Positions 18,814 through 27,888 of a DNA stretch of 64,000 nt are shown one piece after another. Every line of letters starts with the position of its first letter. Positions within the stretch are counted from its first letter, which is position 1. The position numbers and the translations under genes are program-made. Under the pieces are notes generated by a model. The model did no database searches. It saw only the letters and a program-made list of their open reading frames with translations, and had not been told where the DNA came from. Location of the stretch: NCBI RefSeq assembly GCF_014058705.1, contig NZ_CP059692.1, forward strand, positions 2,175,001 to 2,239,000, read 5' to 3'. This stretch comes from Aureimonas mangrovi (GTDB taxonomy: Bacteria; Pseudomonadota; Alphaproteobacteria; Rhizobiales; Rhizobiaceae).

Positions 18814-20004
18814 TCAGCGCTCGACGAGCGCCATCTTGCGATTGAACAAGTTCATCAGGAACGAGACGGTCAGACTGATCCCGAGATAGACCGTCATCCA
18901 GATCACCACGACCTCGACGGACTGGCCCGACTGGTTGAGGACCGTCGAACCGACCGCGACCAACTCGGGATAGCCGATCGCCAGTCCCAGCGAAGAGTTC
19001 TTCGTGAGGTTCAGGAACTGGCTGGTCAGCGGCGGAATGATGACGCGGAAGGCCTGCGGCACGACGATGAGGCGCAGTGCGAGCCCGCGGCGCAAGCCGA
19101 GCGCGGCCGCCGCCTCGTTCTGCCCTTTGGAAACGGACAGGATGCCGGCGCGCACGATCTCGGCGATGAAGGACGCGGTGTAGACCGACAAGGCGAGGAA
19201 CAGCGCCAGGAATTCCGGCCGGACCTGGAAGCCGCCCGTCAGGTTGAACGTGCCGCGCTGCGGCAGCTCGAAGCTCATGGGCGAGCCCATCAGCACGAAG
19301 ACGATCAACGGCACGCCGACGATGAAGCCGAGGGCTGGAAGCAGGATCGAACGGCGCTCGCCCGTCGCCATCTGCCTGCGCCTGTTCATCCGCGACAGCG
19401 CGATCGTGGCGACGATGCCGATCAGCGCGACGACGCCGGCGACCCAGGCGCCCTGCTCGAAGACCGCGATCGGCGTCTGCAGCCCGCGATTGGAGATGTA
19501 AGAGGAGAACGGCAGCTCGATCGCGTTGCGCGGCAGGGGCAACACGGCGAGGACGCCGAAATACCAGAACAGGATGACGAGCAGCGGCGGCAGATTGCGG
19601 AAGACCTCGACATAGACAGTCGACACGCTGCGCACGAGCACATTGTGCGACAGGCGCCCGATGCCGACGATGAAGCCGAGGATCGTGGCGAAAGCGATGC
19701 CGGTGCCCGCGACGATCAGCGTGTTCGTCAGACCGACAAGGATGGCCCGGCCATAGGTGGAGTTGTTGGAATACTCGATCGGCAATTGCGCGATGTCGAA
19801 GCCGGCCCGCGCATCGAGGAAGCCGAATCCCGAGGAAATGTTCAACGCCGCAAGGTTGCGGGCGGTGTTCGAAACCAGCCACCAGCCGAAGGCGAAGATC
19901 GATACGACGAGGACGATCTGAATGACCGCACTGCGCACCGCGGGATTGTTCACCAGGGAATCGCGGGTCTCTTCCCGGGGCATGGGCGAAACATCTGCGG
20001 TCAT
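18814..20004 (-). CDS. aapQ: General L-amino-acid ABC transporter permease AapQ
   Basis: 396 residues from the ATG at 20004, which gives the usual AapQ length; the frame extends upstream to 20109 without support. The N-terminal ~45 residues are cytoplasmic, then a membrane segment and a periplasmic loop. The permease domain has the coupling loop [29 protein letters not shown] and the conserved [16 protein letters not shown] near the C-terminus. It partners AapM. A stable hairpin separates it from aapJ, which may set a lower expression level than that of the binding protein. Confidence 0.95.
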   Translation of the reverse strand: MTADVSPMPREETRDSLVNNPAVRSAVIQIVLVVSIFAFGWWLVSNTARNLAALNISSGFGFLDARAGFDIAQLPIEYSNNSTYGRAILVGLTNTLIVAGTGIAFATILGFIVGIGRLSHNVLVRSVSTVYVEVFRNLPPLLVILFWYFGVLAVLPLPRNAIELPFSSYISNRGLQTPIAVFEQGAWVAGVVALIGIVATIALSRMNRRRQMATGERRSILLPALGFIVGVPLIVFVLMGSPMSFELPQRGTFNLTGGFQVRPEFLALFLALSVYTASFIAEIVRAGILSVSKGQNEAAAALGLRRGLALRLIVVPQAFRVIIPPLTSQFLNLTKNSSLGLAIGYPELVAVGSTVLNQSGQSVEVVVIWMTVYLGISLTVSFLMNLFNRKMALVER

Positions 20005-20133
20005 GGGGGCCTGTTCGTGTCCGGAGTGGCGGCGACCTCGGAAGATCGGCACGGCCTGCTCCAACTCATTGATATGTTGCATCGAAGATCGCGAGCCGAT
20101 CGCCCGCACCGCTCCGATGCTCCGGAGTGAAAC

Positions 20134-20163
20134 GACCGCCGCGACAGGTGAGCCGCGGCGGTC
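20134..20163 (-). terminator. Hairpin between aapJ and aapQ (attenuator or 3'-end stabiliser)
   Basis: A perfect 10-base-pair stem, GACCGCCGCG with CGCGGCGGTC, and a 10-base loop lie in the 193-base gap after aapJ. No long U tract follows on the transcribed strand (GTTTCAC). It is therefore more likely a partial terminator or an RNA-stabilising structure that keeps the binding protein in excess over the membrane parts. Confidence 0.65.
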
Positions 20164-20197
20164 CTGAATGAGTGGCCCGAAGGCCTAAACGCGGACC

Positions 20198-21217
20198 TTA
20201 ACGGACCGGCGGGGCGTACTGCAGACCACCGTTGGTCCACAGCGCGTTCTGGCCGCGCGCGATGCCCAGCGGGGTCTCGGAGCCGACGTTGCGCTCGAAG
20301 ATCTCGCCGTAGTTGCCCACGTGGCGGATGACCTTCACCGCCCAGTCGTTCTCGAGGCCGATGCTCTCGCCGAAGGTGCCGTCCAGGCCGAGGAGACGGC
20401 GGATGTCCGGGTTCTCCGACTCCAGCATCTCGTCGATATTGGCCTGCGTCACACCCAGTTCCTCGGCGTTCAGGAGCGCGAAGTGCACCCATTTGACGAG
20501 GTTGAACCACTGGAAGTCGCCCTGGCGCACGGCCGGGCCGAGCGGCTCCTTGGAGATGATTTCCGGCAGGACGATGTGCTCGTCGGCGTTGCCCATCTCC
20601 AGACGCGAGGCATAGAGGCCCGAGGCATCCGTCGTGAGCGCGTCGCAGCGGCCGCTGTCATAGGCGGCGTTGACGTCGGCCTGCGACTCGATGACGACCG
20701 GGTTGTACTCGAGATTGTTGCTGGCGAAGTAATCGGCCAGGTTCAGCTCGGTGGTGGTGCCGCTCTGTACGCAGATCGTTGCGCCCGACAGTTCGAGCGC
20801 GGAGGTGACGCCGAGGTCTTCCCGCACCATGAAACCCTGGCCATCGTAATAGTTGACGCCGGCGAAGGCGAGACCAAGCGCCGTGTCGCGGTCCATCGTC
20901 CAGGTCGTGTTGCGGGCCAGAATGTCGACCTCGTTGTTCTGAAGCGCAGGGAAGCGCTGAACTGCCGAGAGCGGCGAGAAGGTGACGGCGGAGGGATCGT
21001 CGAAGATCGCGGCGGCGACAGCGCGGCAGTAATCAACGTCGAGGCCGGCCCATTCGCCGGCATCGTCCTGGTAGCCGAAGCCGGGAAGGCCGGTGTTCAC
21101 GCCGCAACGAAGATTGCCACGGCTCTCCGTCTCCTGCAGCGTCTGCGCGGAGGCCACGCCGACCGTGCCGCTCGCGACCGTCAGACCGAGCACGGCGGTC
21201 AGAAGCTTCAATTTCAT
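20198..21217 (-). CDS. aapJ: General L-amino-acid-binding periplasmic protein AapJ
   Basis: 339 residues from the ATG at 21217 with GGAAGGTG upstream. The signal peptide is MKLKLLTAVLGLTVASGTVGVASA, cut before QTLQ. The mature protein is very close in pattern to AapJ/BztA: RGNLRCGVNTGLPGFG, AGLDVDYCRAVAAAIF, DILARNTTWTMDRD, and an end with NYGEIFERNVG. It binds a wide range of L-amino acids in the periplasm and delivers them to AapQM. It is first in the operon. Confidence 0.96.
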   Translation of the reverse strand: MKLKLLTAVLGLTVASGTVGVASAQTLQETESRGNLRCGVNTGLPGFGYQDDAGEWAGLDVDYCRAVAAAIFDDPSAVTFSPLSAVQRFPALQNNEVDILARNTTWTMDRDTALGLAFAGVNYYDGQGFMVREDLGVTSALELSGATICVQSGTTTELNLADYFASNNLEYNPVVIESQADVNAAYDSGRCDALTTDASGLYASRLEMGNADEHIVLPEIISKEPLGPAVRQGDFQWFNLVKWVHFALLNAEELGVTQANIDEMLESENPDIRRLLGLDGTFGESIGLENDWAVKVIRHVGNYGEIFERNVGSETPLGIARGQNALWTNGGLQYAPPVR

Positions 21218-21427
21218 AAGTTCACCTTCCCGAGTTGAGCTTTGCAAGACCATAAGTATCTTCGGTTCGCCCAGGGTGGCGACGTCAGAACCGCCCGGTC
21301 TTGGGACCTTGTCCTGACGCGACTTCATGCCATAAAAATTTGCAGGTCAAGCTTTTGACGATTTTTTCCCCGGCGCAAAACTGCTTTAGCCACATTGCGC
21401 CAAGGAGACATGCAAGAAGGTGAAAAA
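21218..21427. promoter_or_regulatory. Divergent promoter region aapJ / metC
   Basis: A 210-base A/T-rich gap. A CTTGAC box for aapJ (minus strand, 21346-21351) and TTGACG for metC (plus strand, 21355-21360) lie only 3 bases apart, so both promoters would compete for polymerase if these are the true -35 elements. Matching -10 boxes are weak on both sides. Confidence 0.4.
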
Positions 21428-22624
21428 GTGAGCATTGAAAAGGGCTTTGATGGTCTGCGGCCCCAGACGCGCGCGCTCCGGGCAGGGCACGATCCGGCCA
21501 GCCATCACGGCTTCGTCAATCCGGCGGTCGTTCACGCATCGACCGTCCTCTTCCCGAACACCGACACAATGCGCAAGCGGGCGCAGCTCTACACCTACGG
21601 ACTGCGCGGAACACCGACGACGGAGGCGCTCGAACGCGCGCTTGACGAGCTGGAGGGCTCTGCGGGCACCATCCTGGTCCCGTCGGGGCTCGCCGCGGTC
21701 TCGGTCCCGCTTCTCGCCTTCCTGTCCAGCGGCGATCATCTGCTGGTCGTCGATTCCGTCTATGGGCCGACGCGCCTGTTCTGCGATACGATGTTGAAGC
21801 GCATGGGCGTCGAGGTAGAGTATTTCGACCCGGCGCTCGGCGCCGGCATCGCCGCCCGGATGAAGGCGAACACGCGTGCGCTCTTCCTGGAGGCGCCCGG
21901 CTCCAACACGTTCGAGATGATCGATGTCCGCGCTATGTCGGACGCCGCCCACGCGGCCGGTGCGCTCGTGATGATGGACAACACCTGGGCGACGCCGCTT
22001 TTCTTCCGGCCGCTCGAGCACGGCGTCGACCTGTCGATCCATGCGCTGACGAAATATCCCGGGGGTCATTCGGACGTGATGCTCGGCTCGGTCTCGGCGA
22101 CGCGCGAAACCTATCAGCGCCTGCGCGCGGCTCAGATGCAGCTCGGCCTCAATGTCGGCGGTGACGACGCCTATCTCGTCTTCCGCGGCCTCAAGACGAT
22201 GGCCGTGCGGCTCGCGCATCACCAGGCGGCAGCGCTCGAAATTGCGCGCTGGATGGAGGCGCGGCCGGAAGTCTCGCGCGTTCTGCACCCCGCCCTGCCC
22301 TCCTTCCCCGGCCACGATCTGTGGAAGCGGCAGTTCTCGGGCGCGAGCGGGCTGTTCTCGGTCGTGATGGCGGGCGGCGGCACCCGCGAGGCGAGCGCCT
22401 TCCTCGATGCGCTGCAGATCTTCGGCCTCGGCTATTCCTGGGGCGGTTTCGAAAGCCTCGCGCTACAGCCTGACCTGTCCGACCGCACGGTCGCGCTCGC
22501 GCCGGAGGAAGGCCCGGTGCTCCGCTTCCAGATCGGTCTCGAGGACGTCGAGGATCTCAAGGACGACCTCCTGCGCGGCTTCGAGGCCTTGGCCGCGCCC
22601 GCATCGGCCCGGGACATGGCCTGA
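21428..22624 (+). CDS. metC: Cystathionine beta-lyase (Cys/Met metabolism PLP enzyme)
   Basis: 398 residues from the GTG at 21428 (AAGG seven bases upstream); an ATG at 21410 has its AGGAG only two bases away. The fold-type-I features are clear: YTYGLRGTPTTEALE, VPSGLAAVS, MDNTWATPLF, and the PLP lysine in HALTKYPGGHSDVMLG. The sequence pattern is that of alphaproteobacterial MetC, which cleaves cystathionine to homocysteine, pyruvate and ammonia. It stands alone, divergent from aapJ and convergent with the PAP2 gene. Confidence 0.92.
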   Translation: MSIEKGFDGLRPQTRALRAGHDPASHHGFVNPAVVHASTVLFPNTDTMRKRAQLYTYGLRGTPTTEALERALDELEGSAGTILVPSGLAAVSVPLLAFLSSGDHLLVVDSVYGPTRLFCDTMLKRMGVEVEYFDPALGAGIAARMKANTRALFLEAPGSNTFEMIDVRAMSDAAHAAGALVMMDNTWATPLFFRPLEHGVDLSIHALTKYPGGHSDVMLGSVSATRETYQRLRAAQMQLGLNVGGDDAYLVFRGLKTMAVRLAHHQAAALEIARWMEARPEVSRVLHPALPSFPGHDLWKRQFSGASGLFSVVMAGGGTREASAFLDALQIFGLGYSWGGFESLALQPDLSDRTVALAPEEGPVLRFQIGLEDVEDLKDDLLRGFEALAAPASARDMA

Positions 22625-22632
22625 CGTCAGGT

Positions 22633-23454
22633 TCAGCGCAGCGATCGCCGCCGCACCGGAACGAGGCCCGCAAGGCCTCGCCCCCCTGCCCGGAAGCCAT
22701 AGGCGACACCCCGCAGGGCCAGCCAGCGCGCAACGACGGTTGCCGTCAGGAAGCCGATCGTAAAGCCGATCACGACGTCGCTGGCAAAATGCGCTTCGAC
22801 GACGAAGCGGCTTGCGGCAAAACACAGGCCGATGACGAGGAGCGCAGGCCGGATCGTCGGGAAGAAGACCATCCCCACAGCCGCGACGGCCCCGGCCGTC
22901 GTCGCGTGGCCGGAAGGGAAGGACGAATAGTCCCAGCCGAAGCGTAGGAAGCTGAATCCGAGGTGCCCGTATTCGTCGAGGAACGGCGGGCGGGCGCGGC
23001 CGAAAAGCACCTTCAGTATGTTGGTGATGACGCCGGCCAAAGCTACGCTGGCAAAGAGATAGGCAGCATCCACGGCAAGCATGCGGGCTCGCCACCGACG
23101 CGCGCGCGGCAAGGCCCGAAGGTCGACGAAGCAGAGGGCGAGGAGGAGCGCGCCCGAGGGATAGAGATACCAGCGCACGAGAACGGCGTCGGTCGCATAG
23201 TGCAGGAAGCTGCGCACGCCGTCCGGTTCGCGCGTCATCGCTCTCGCGATCTCGTGGTCGAACGCGACGAGCATCAGAGCGAAGACGCTGGCCGCGACCG
23301 CAATCGCCGCCATCGGGCGGGTGAAGAGGGAGATGCCCGTCAGCCGCCGTGGTCGTCGCGCCGGCGCGACCCACGCCTTGGCCGCCTGCCGAAATCCTGC
23401 CTGCCCTTCAGCGTCCGCCTCCCTTCGAGACTGTGGCCTGTGTACTTCCGTCAT
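22633..23454 (-). CDS. PAP2-family membrane phosphatase
   Basis: 273 residues from the ATG at 23454. After a basic cytoplasmic stretch of about 45 residues come five or six membrane segments. The three PAP2 motifs are in order: KVLFGRARP, PSGHA, and SRFVVEAHFASD. Such enzymes dephosphorylate phosphatidic acid, undecaprenyl pyrophosphate or lipid A on the periplasmic side. Which of these applies cannot be told here. The gene is convergent with metC, with 8 bases between the ends. Confidence 0.88.
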   Translation of the reverse strand: MTEVHRPQSRREADAEGQAGFRQAAKAWVAPARRPRRLTGISLFTRPMAAIAVAASVFALMLVAFDHEIARAMTREPDGVRSFLHYATDAVLVRWYLYPSGALLLALCFVDLRALPRARRWRARMLAVDAAYLFASVALAGVITNILKVLFGRARPPFLDEYGHLGFSFLRFGWDYSSFPSGHATTAGAVAAVGMVFFPTIRPALLVIGLCFAASRFVVEAHFASDVVIGFTIGFLTATVVARWLALRGVAYGFRAGGRGLAGLVPVRRRSLR

Positions 23455-23496
23455 GCCAGCGCCGCATGCGTCTGTCGACCGCACGGAAACGACAAC

Positions 23497-23523
23497 GGGC
23501 CCGCTCCTTCTAGGAGCGAGCCC
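23497..23523 (-). terminator. Intrinsic terminator of the small exported-protein gene
   Basis: An 11-base-pair stem (23497-23507 with 23513-23523) with a 5-base loop. The one non-Watson-Crick position is a G-U pair only when read on the minus strand. It is followed by GTTGTCGTTT on that strand. It lies 30 bases after the stop at 23553. Confidence 0.7.
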
Positions 23524-23552
23524 GTCGTGGAAGAGTCCGTATCGCGGACGGA

Positions 23553-23864
23553 TCAGGAAGGCGGAGTGTCCTGCTGCGGAAGCTGCTCGATCACCGTGTT
23601 CTGTGCCATCACCAGCGCATCGATGCAGCCGCTCTCGTCACCGGCCGACTGCGCCGCTTCCGCCGAACCGACATGATCGCGCGCGGTCGCTACTTCCAGC
23701 CCGCCGGCCTCGGCCTGATCCACGAGCTGCACGATCTGAGGAAGCGCCTCGGCGCAGGTCGGCGTCGCGGCGGGCGCGGCTTCGGTGGCGGCAGGGGCAT
23801 CCTGCGCAAAGGCGGCAGCGGAGCTGGCGGAAAGGAATGCGAGAGCGAGAAGGGTCTTCTTCAA
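23553..23864 (-). CDS. Small exported protein, unknown function
   Basis: 103 residues starting at a TTG (23864) seven bases after GGAG. The first ~24 residues are a good signal peptide (KKTLLALAFLSASSAAAFA-Q). The mature part is short, begins with an Ala/Pro-rich stretch and has two Cys (TCAEAL and SGCIDAL) that could form a disulfide in the periplasm, plus a predicted helix between them. Own terminator downstream. No family recognised. Confidence 0.7.
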   Translation of the reverse strand: MKKTLLALAFLSASSAAAFAQDAPAATEAAPAATPTCAEALPQIVQLVDQAEAGGLEVATARDHVGSAEAAQSAGDESGCIDALVMAQNTVIEQLPQQDTPPS

Positions 23865-24208
23865 GGGTGGTCTCCGTTTCTGGTGTTGCCGCCACCCATG
23901 GCGGGCCGTTGCGGATGACCAAAAGCCTCGCCCCGTCATGCGGCGAAACCGCGTGGCGCAAAAGGTCGTTTGGTGGCCGTTTCGCGGTCCCTCAGGCGAC
24001 GTCAAGAGCGTCGCAGGGAAAATGATGAACGGCCTGACTGACTTGGGATGAGAGCACTTGTGGACGGGCGGTCGGCCTTCCGCCCCGCCTCAATTGTCGA
24101 TCACGAAAATGGGAGAAGTCGTGGCGACCTGGCCCTTCCCCGCCTCCATCCTTGCTCGTCGCGCGAGTCGCGTTTCACGTATGCTGCCGATGCGGTAGAT
24201 CGACGGGG

Positions 24209-24508
24209 ATGAACCGCTCGCTACCCTTCGACTGCCAGACCTGTGGCGCGTGCTGCGCGCATTCGGCCGACTGGCCGCGCTTCAGCACCGAACCGGAGGA
24301 ACGCCTTGACGCGCTGCCGCCTGCCTTCGTGTCTTCCGATCTTTCAGGAATGCGATGCGAGGACGACCGGTGCTCGGCACTTTCAGGCGTCGTGGGCGAG
24401 CGCACGAGCTGCCTCGTCTATGCGCTCCGCCCGGACGTCTGCCGCGCCTGCATGCCGGGAGATCCCGAATGCATTACGGCCCGGCGCGCCCGCGGGCTGC
24501 CCATCTGA
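24209..24508 (+). CDS. YkgJ-family cysteine-cluster protein
   Basis: 99 residues from the ATG at 24209. The cysteine pattern CQTCGACC near the start, followed by single Cys residues (MRCEDDRC, SCLVY, DVCRACMPGDPEC), is that of the YkgJ/CxxCxxCC zinc- or iron-chelating domain. The protein is cytoplasmic. Its biological role is not established for the family. It stands alone; a hairpin 18 bases downstream is better oriented for the other strand. Confidence 0.85.
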   Translation: MNRSLPFDCQTCGACCAHSADWPRFSTEPEERLDALPPAFVSSDLSGMRCEDDRCSALSGVVGERTSCLVYALRPDVCRACMPGDPECITARRARGLPI

Positions 24509-24525
24509 ATACGTTGAAATGCAAA

Positions 24526-24551
24526 AGCCGCCGAGGGTTAACCCGGCGGCT
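24526..24551 (-). terminator. Intrinsic terminator (minus strand)
   Basis: The outer stem AGCCGCC/GGCGGCT (24526-24532 with 24545-24551) encloses the palindrome GGGTTAACCC with a two-base bulge. On the minus strand it is followed by TTTTGCATTTC, so it terminates leftward transcription. The nearest annotated minus-strand gene, divK, ends about 450 bases upstream, which leaves room for an unannotated transcript. Confidence 0.65.
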
Positions 24552-25005
24552 CGCGTGCCTCTTTCGAGGAGTGCGGCCTCGCGAACCGCCCGCCAGTACA
24601 TCCGTGGTCGAGCGAAGCGAAGCCTTTGGCGCATCGACCCGCTATGTTCGGCGGGGACGCGTTGCACCATACCTAAATGGGTACGCACTGAGGCTTGTGC
24701 AAGACTTGTGGAGAAACAGGCGCATGGGGAGGAGATGACCGGCCGGTCGCCCGATCGCGGTACGAGGACACCGCTGGTGATCGAGGACCGGCCGGCCGCC
24801 CCACGGGACCCAGGAGATGCGGCGGACCTGAGCATTCCATGGGGAAAGCGCGCGAACGAACCGTCCGCGAAAAGGCGCTCCGCCCGGACAAACCATTGCG
24901 GAGATTCATGTGGAAAAGCAACGGTCATTGCGACGCTCGCCGCGCGCCGTCTTCACGAATGGTTAAGGACGCCGCAAAGTTCTGAACCCGTCGGGCCAGG
25001 AGCGT
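24552..25005. other. 454-base stretch without a convincing gene
   Basis: Frames are open on both strands, but none has a plausible start site, motif or composition. A palindromic TACC-CATTTA-GGTA at about 24670-24683 and a TTGCAC box upstream of it on the minus strand could belong to a promoter. Together with the terminator at 24526 this would give an RNA of about 130-150 bases. In many rhizobia pleD follows divK; it is not here. Confidence 0.4.
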
Positions 25006-25377
25006 TCAGGCGTCGCCAAGGAACGCCTTGATCGTCTCGATAAACCGCGTGACCGAAATCGGCTTGGAAATATAGGCTTCGCAGCCGCCTTCGCGGATCC
25101 GCTCCTCGTCGCCCTTCATCGCGAAGGCGGTGACCGCGATCACGGGAATTGCCTTCAGCTCCTCGTCGGCCTTCAGTTTGCGGGTCACGTCCAGCCCGGA
25201 AATCTCGGGGAGCTGGATGTCCATCAGGATCAGGTCCGGCCGATGCTCGCGCGCAAGATCCATCGCGGCCAGGCCGCTGCGGGTCTGGACCGTCTGATAG
25301 CCATGTGCCTCGATCAGGTCGCGGAAGAGCTTCATGTTGAGCTCGTTGTCCTCGACGATCATCACGGTCTTCGACAT
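25006..25377 (-). CDS. divK: Single-domain response regulator DivK
   Basis: 123 residues from the ATG at 25377. It is a lone receiver domain: acidic pair ED at 9-10, phosphorylated Asp53 in [10 protein letters not shown], Thr in VTAFAMKGD, Lys in YISKPI. Length, the D53 position and the pattern match DivK, the essential cell-fate regulator that is phosphorylated by DivJ, dephosphorylated by PleC and acts on DivL/CckA in alphaproteobacteria. The neighbourhood (DUF3572 gene divergent, dinB near) is that of rhizobial divK. The usual downstream pleD is missing here. Confidence 0.92.
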   Translation of the reverse strand: MSKTVMIVEDNELNMKLFRDLIEAHGYQTVQTRSGLAAMDLAREHRPDLILMDIQLPEISGLDVTRKLKADEELKAIPVIAVTAFAMKGDEERIREGGCEAYISKPISVTRFIETIKAFLGDA

Positions 25378-25508
25378 GGTTCGCGATACTCCAACACTCG
25401 AACTCGCGATGCAGGGCGGCCGATGGTTGCAGCCCCGCATGGGCAGGTTCTACACCCGTTTCGTTTAAGAAATGGGAACCGTGCCCTGCGCGGGAAAAGG
25501 AGCGCTCG

Positions 25509-25814
25509 ATGCTGAAGGCGGACATGACCTCGAACCGGGGCGACGACGGGCTCGCCACCGGCGTCGCCGCGCTGCAGTTCCTGGCAGGCGATCCGGACCT
25601 GACGAACCGCTTTCTCTCGCTTTCGGGCCTTGAGGCGCACGAGCTGCGCGAGGCCGCCACGCAGCCCGCCTTCTTCGCCGGCCTTCTGGACTTCATGCTG
25701 GCCGACGAGCGCACGCTGCTCTCCTTTTGCGAAAGCGCGCAGTTGCGGCCCGACGCTGTCGTTTCGGCGCGGACCCACCTTTCGCGCAGCTACGGCGCGG
25801 CCGACCCGGCATGA
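25509..25814 (+). CDS. DUF3572 family protein
   Basis: 101 residues; AAGGAG lies six bases before the ATG. The sequence (ATGVAALQFLAGDPDLTNRFLSLSGL..., all helical, soluble) matches the small DUF3572 family that commonly lies next to divK in Rhizobiales. No catalytic or metal-binding residues stand out and the function is unknown. Its last codons overlap the start of the HAD-like gene (ATGA), so the two are translated together. Confidence 0.8.
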   Translation: MLKADMTSNRGDDGLATGVAALQFLAGDPDLTNRFLSLSGLEAHELREAATQPAFFAGLLDFMLADERTLLSFCESAQLRPDAVVSARTHLSRSYGAADPA

Positions 25815-26464
25815 CGGGGGCGACGACCGTCGGCCCCGCTCCCGCCGACATCGCGAAGCACCGCGAAGCGCTCCTCGTCCTCGACGTCGACGAGGTGGTC
25901 CTCCATTTCGTCGAACCCTTCTGCGCACTCCTCGAGGAGAATGGCGCGCGGATGCATTTCGACAGTTTCGCTCTCACCGGCAATGTCCGATCGCTGGCGA
26001 CGGGCGCGGCTGTCTCGGGGCAGGCCGTCGGCGGTTTCACGCGCAGGCTCTACGAGGAGCAGGAAACGCGCCAGCGCCCGGTCGACGGCGTCGCCCCAGC
26101 GCTCGAGCGCCTCTCGCGCATCGCCGACATCGTTTTCCTGACCGCAATGACGCCGAGCTTCCACACCCATCGCCGCAGACTTCTGGATGCGGCGGGCCTT
26201 CGTTACCCGATGATCGCGACGGAGCGCTCAAAGGGCGGCATCGTTGCCGAACTCGCCGAGCGGTGGCACGGGCCGATCGTCTTCGTGGACGATCTGCCGC
26301 CCAATCTCGCCGGTGTGCGCCGCAGCCTCGCGCGGACGCGGCTCCTGCATCTGATGGCAAATGACGGGCTGCGCCCGCATCTGCCGCCGCTGCCGGAGGG
26401 CGCGGAGCAGGCGCGCAACTGGGCGGAGGCGGAACCGCTGCTGGAGACGATGCTGCGCGGCTGA
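25811..26464 (+). CDS. HAD-like hydrolase
   Basis: 217 residues starting at the ATGA overlap with the DUF3572 gene. HAD motif I is present as [12 protein letters not shown] (Asp at about 24 and 26), motif II as FLTAMTP, and motif IV as VFVDDLPPN; a Lys precedes the last (ERSKGG). This suggests a cytoplasmic phosphatase of unknown substrate. The coupling to DUF3572 and the position before dinB are the only functional hints. Confidence 0.75.
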   Translation: MTGATTVGPAPADIAKHREALLVLDVDEVVLHFVEPFCALLEENGARMHFDSFALTGNVRSLATGAAVSGQAVGGFTRRLYEEQETRQRPVDGVAPALERLSRIADIVFLTAMTPSFHTHRRRLLDAAGLRYPMIATERSKGGIVAELAERWHGPIVFVDDLPPNLAGVRRSLARTRLLHLMANDGLRPHLPPLPEGAEQARNWAEAEPLLETMLRG

Positions 26465-26529
26465 GCGCGCTTGCCGCAGAGGGCGGCGGGCGCGATAATC
26501 GCGCCTGTTCCGTCACCCGCAGGCCCACC

Positions 26530-27876
26530 ATGCCGGACCAGCCCGCCCTTTGCCGCGACTGCCTGCGCGCCCAGCCCGCGGGCGCCCGCCGCTGCACGGC
26601 CTGCGGCAGCCCGCGCGTGCTCGCCCATCCGGAGCTGCACGACCTATCGATCGCGCATCTGGATTGCGACGCCTTCTATGCCGCCGTGGAGAAGCGCGAC
26701 CGGCCGGACCTTGCGGATCGCCCCCTGATCATCGGCGGCGGGCGCCGCGGCGTCGTCCTCACCGCCTGCTACAATGCGCGCATCAAGGGCGTGCGCTCCG
26801 CCATGCCCATGTTCAAGGCGCTGCAACTCTGCCCGGAGGCGACGATCATCCGGCCCGACATGGCGCGCTACGCCGAAGTCGGCCGGCAGGTGCGCGAGAT
26901 GATGCGCTCGATCACCCCGCTCGTCGAACCGCTCTCGATCGACGAGGCCTTCCTCGACCTCTCGGGGACCGAGCGGCTTCACCGGCAGTCTCCAGCCGTC
27001 ACGCTCGCGCACCTCGCGCGCGCGGTGGAGGATGAGTTGCGCATCAGCGTCTCGGTCGGCCTCTCGCACAACAAGTTCCTCGCCAAGATCGCCTCGGATC
27101 TCGACAAGCCGCGCGGCTTTTCGGTGATCGGCCGCGCCGAGACGCTCGCCTTCCTCGCGGCGCGGCCGATCGGCGCCATATGGGGCGTCGGCGAGGCGAC
27201 GCGGACCCGGCTCGCACATGACGGTCTGACCTCGATCGCCCAGCTCCAGACGATGGACGAAGGCGATCTCATGAAGCGCTACGGCGCGATGGGGCAGAAG
27301 CTCTTCCGCCTTTCACGCGGGCTCGACCGGCGCGCCGTCCAGCCACGGGCCGAGGCCAAGAGCATTTCGGCCGAAACGACCTTCGAGGGCGACCTGTCGC
27401 GCGAGGATCAGCTGGTTCCGATCTTGCGCACGCTCTGCGAGAAGGTCGCGCGGCGCCTGAAGACGACGGAGCTCGCCGCCGACACCATCGTTCTGAAGCT
27501 CAAGGGCAGCGATTTCCGCATCCGCACGCGCAACCGGCGCCTCGCTCAGCCGACGCGCCTGGCCGGCACCATCTTCGAGACGGCGCGCGCCATGCTGCGG
27601 CACGAGCTCGACGGCACGCGCTACCGCCTGATCGGCGTCGGCTGCTCTGAGTTCTCGCCCGCCAACGCCGCCGACCCGGTCGACCTCGTCGATGCGGGTG
27701 CGGCACGCCGCGCGCAGGCCGAAGGCGCCGTCGACGCGCTGCGCGAACGCTTCGGCCTCGAGGCGATCGAGACCGGCTACACGTTCCGGCCCGCCGCCGC
27801 CCGCGAACCGGAAGCGGCGCGCCGCGCGGCGCGCCCGCGCGAGATCAACCCAGGCGACCGCGACCGGCGAGGCTGA
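26530..27876 (+). CDS. dinB: DNA polymerase IV (DinB) with N-terminal zinc ribbon
   Basis: 448 residues. The Y-family core starts at about 38 with [14 protein letters not shown], followed by [11 protein letters not shown] (catalytic acidic pair) and [21 protein letters not shown]; the little-finger domain follows. Ahead of the core is an extra ~35-residue module with two CxxC pairs (CRDC and CTAC), a likely zinc ribbon seen in rhizobial DinB proteins. It performs low-fidelity bypass synthesis. The C-terminal ~40 residues are Ala/Arg-rich and probably disordered. No LexA box was seen in the 65-base gap upstream. Confidence 0.93.
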   Translation: MPDQPALCRDCLRAQPAGARRCTACGSPRVLAHPELHDLSIAHLDCDAFYAAVEKRDRPDLADRPLIIGGGRRGVVLTACYNARIKGVRSAMPMFKALQLCPEATIIRPDMARYAEVGRQVREMMRSITPLVEPLSIDEAFLDLSGTERLHRQSPAVTLAHLARAVEDELRISVSVGLSHNKFLAKIASDLDKPRGFSVIGRAETLAFLAARPIGAIWGVGEATRTRLAHDGLTSIAQLQTMDEGDLMKRYGAMGQKLFRLSRGLDRRAVQPRAEAKSISAETTFEGDLSREDQLVPILRTLCEKVARRLKTTELAADTIVLKLKGSDFRIRTRNRRLAQPTRLAGTIFETARAMLRHELDGTRYRLIGVGCSEFSPANAADPVDLVDAGAARRAQAEGAVDALRERFGLEAIETGYTFRPAAAREPEAARRAARPREINPGDRDRRG

Positions 27877-27888
27877 AGCTCCCGCGCG

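Noticed and set aside
18773-19882. Extension of the aapM frame upstream
   Set aside because: It lies in aapQ in another frame.
24383-24928. A 181-codon open frame on the minus strand
   Set aside because: It overlaps the YkgJ gene, has no start site, and reads as mixed Arg/Ser/Ala without motif.
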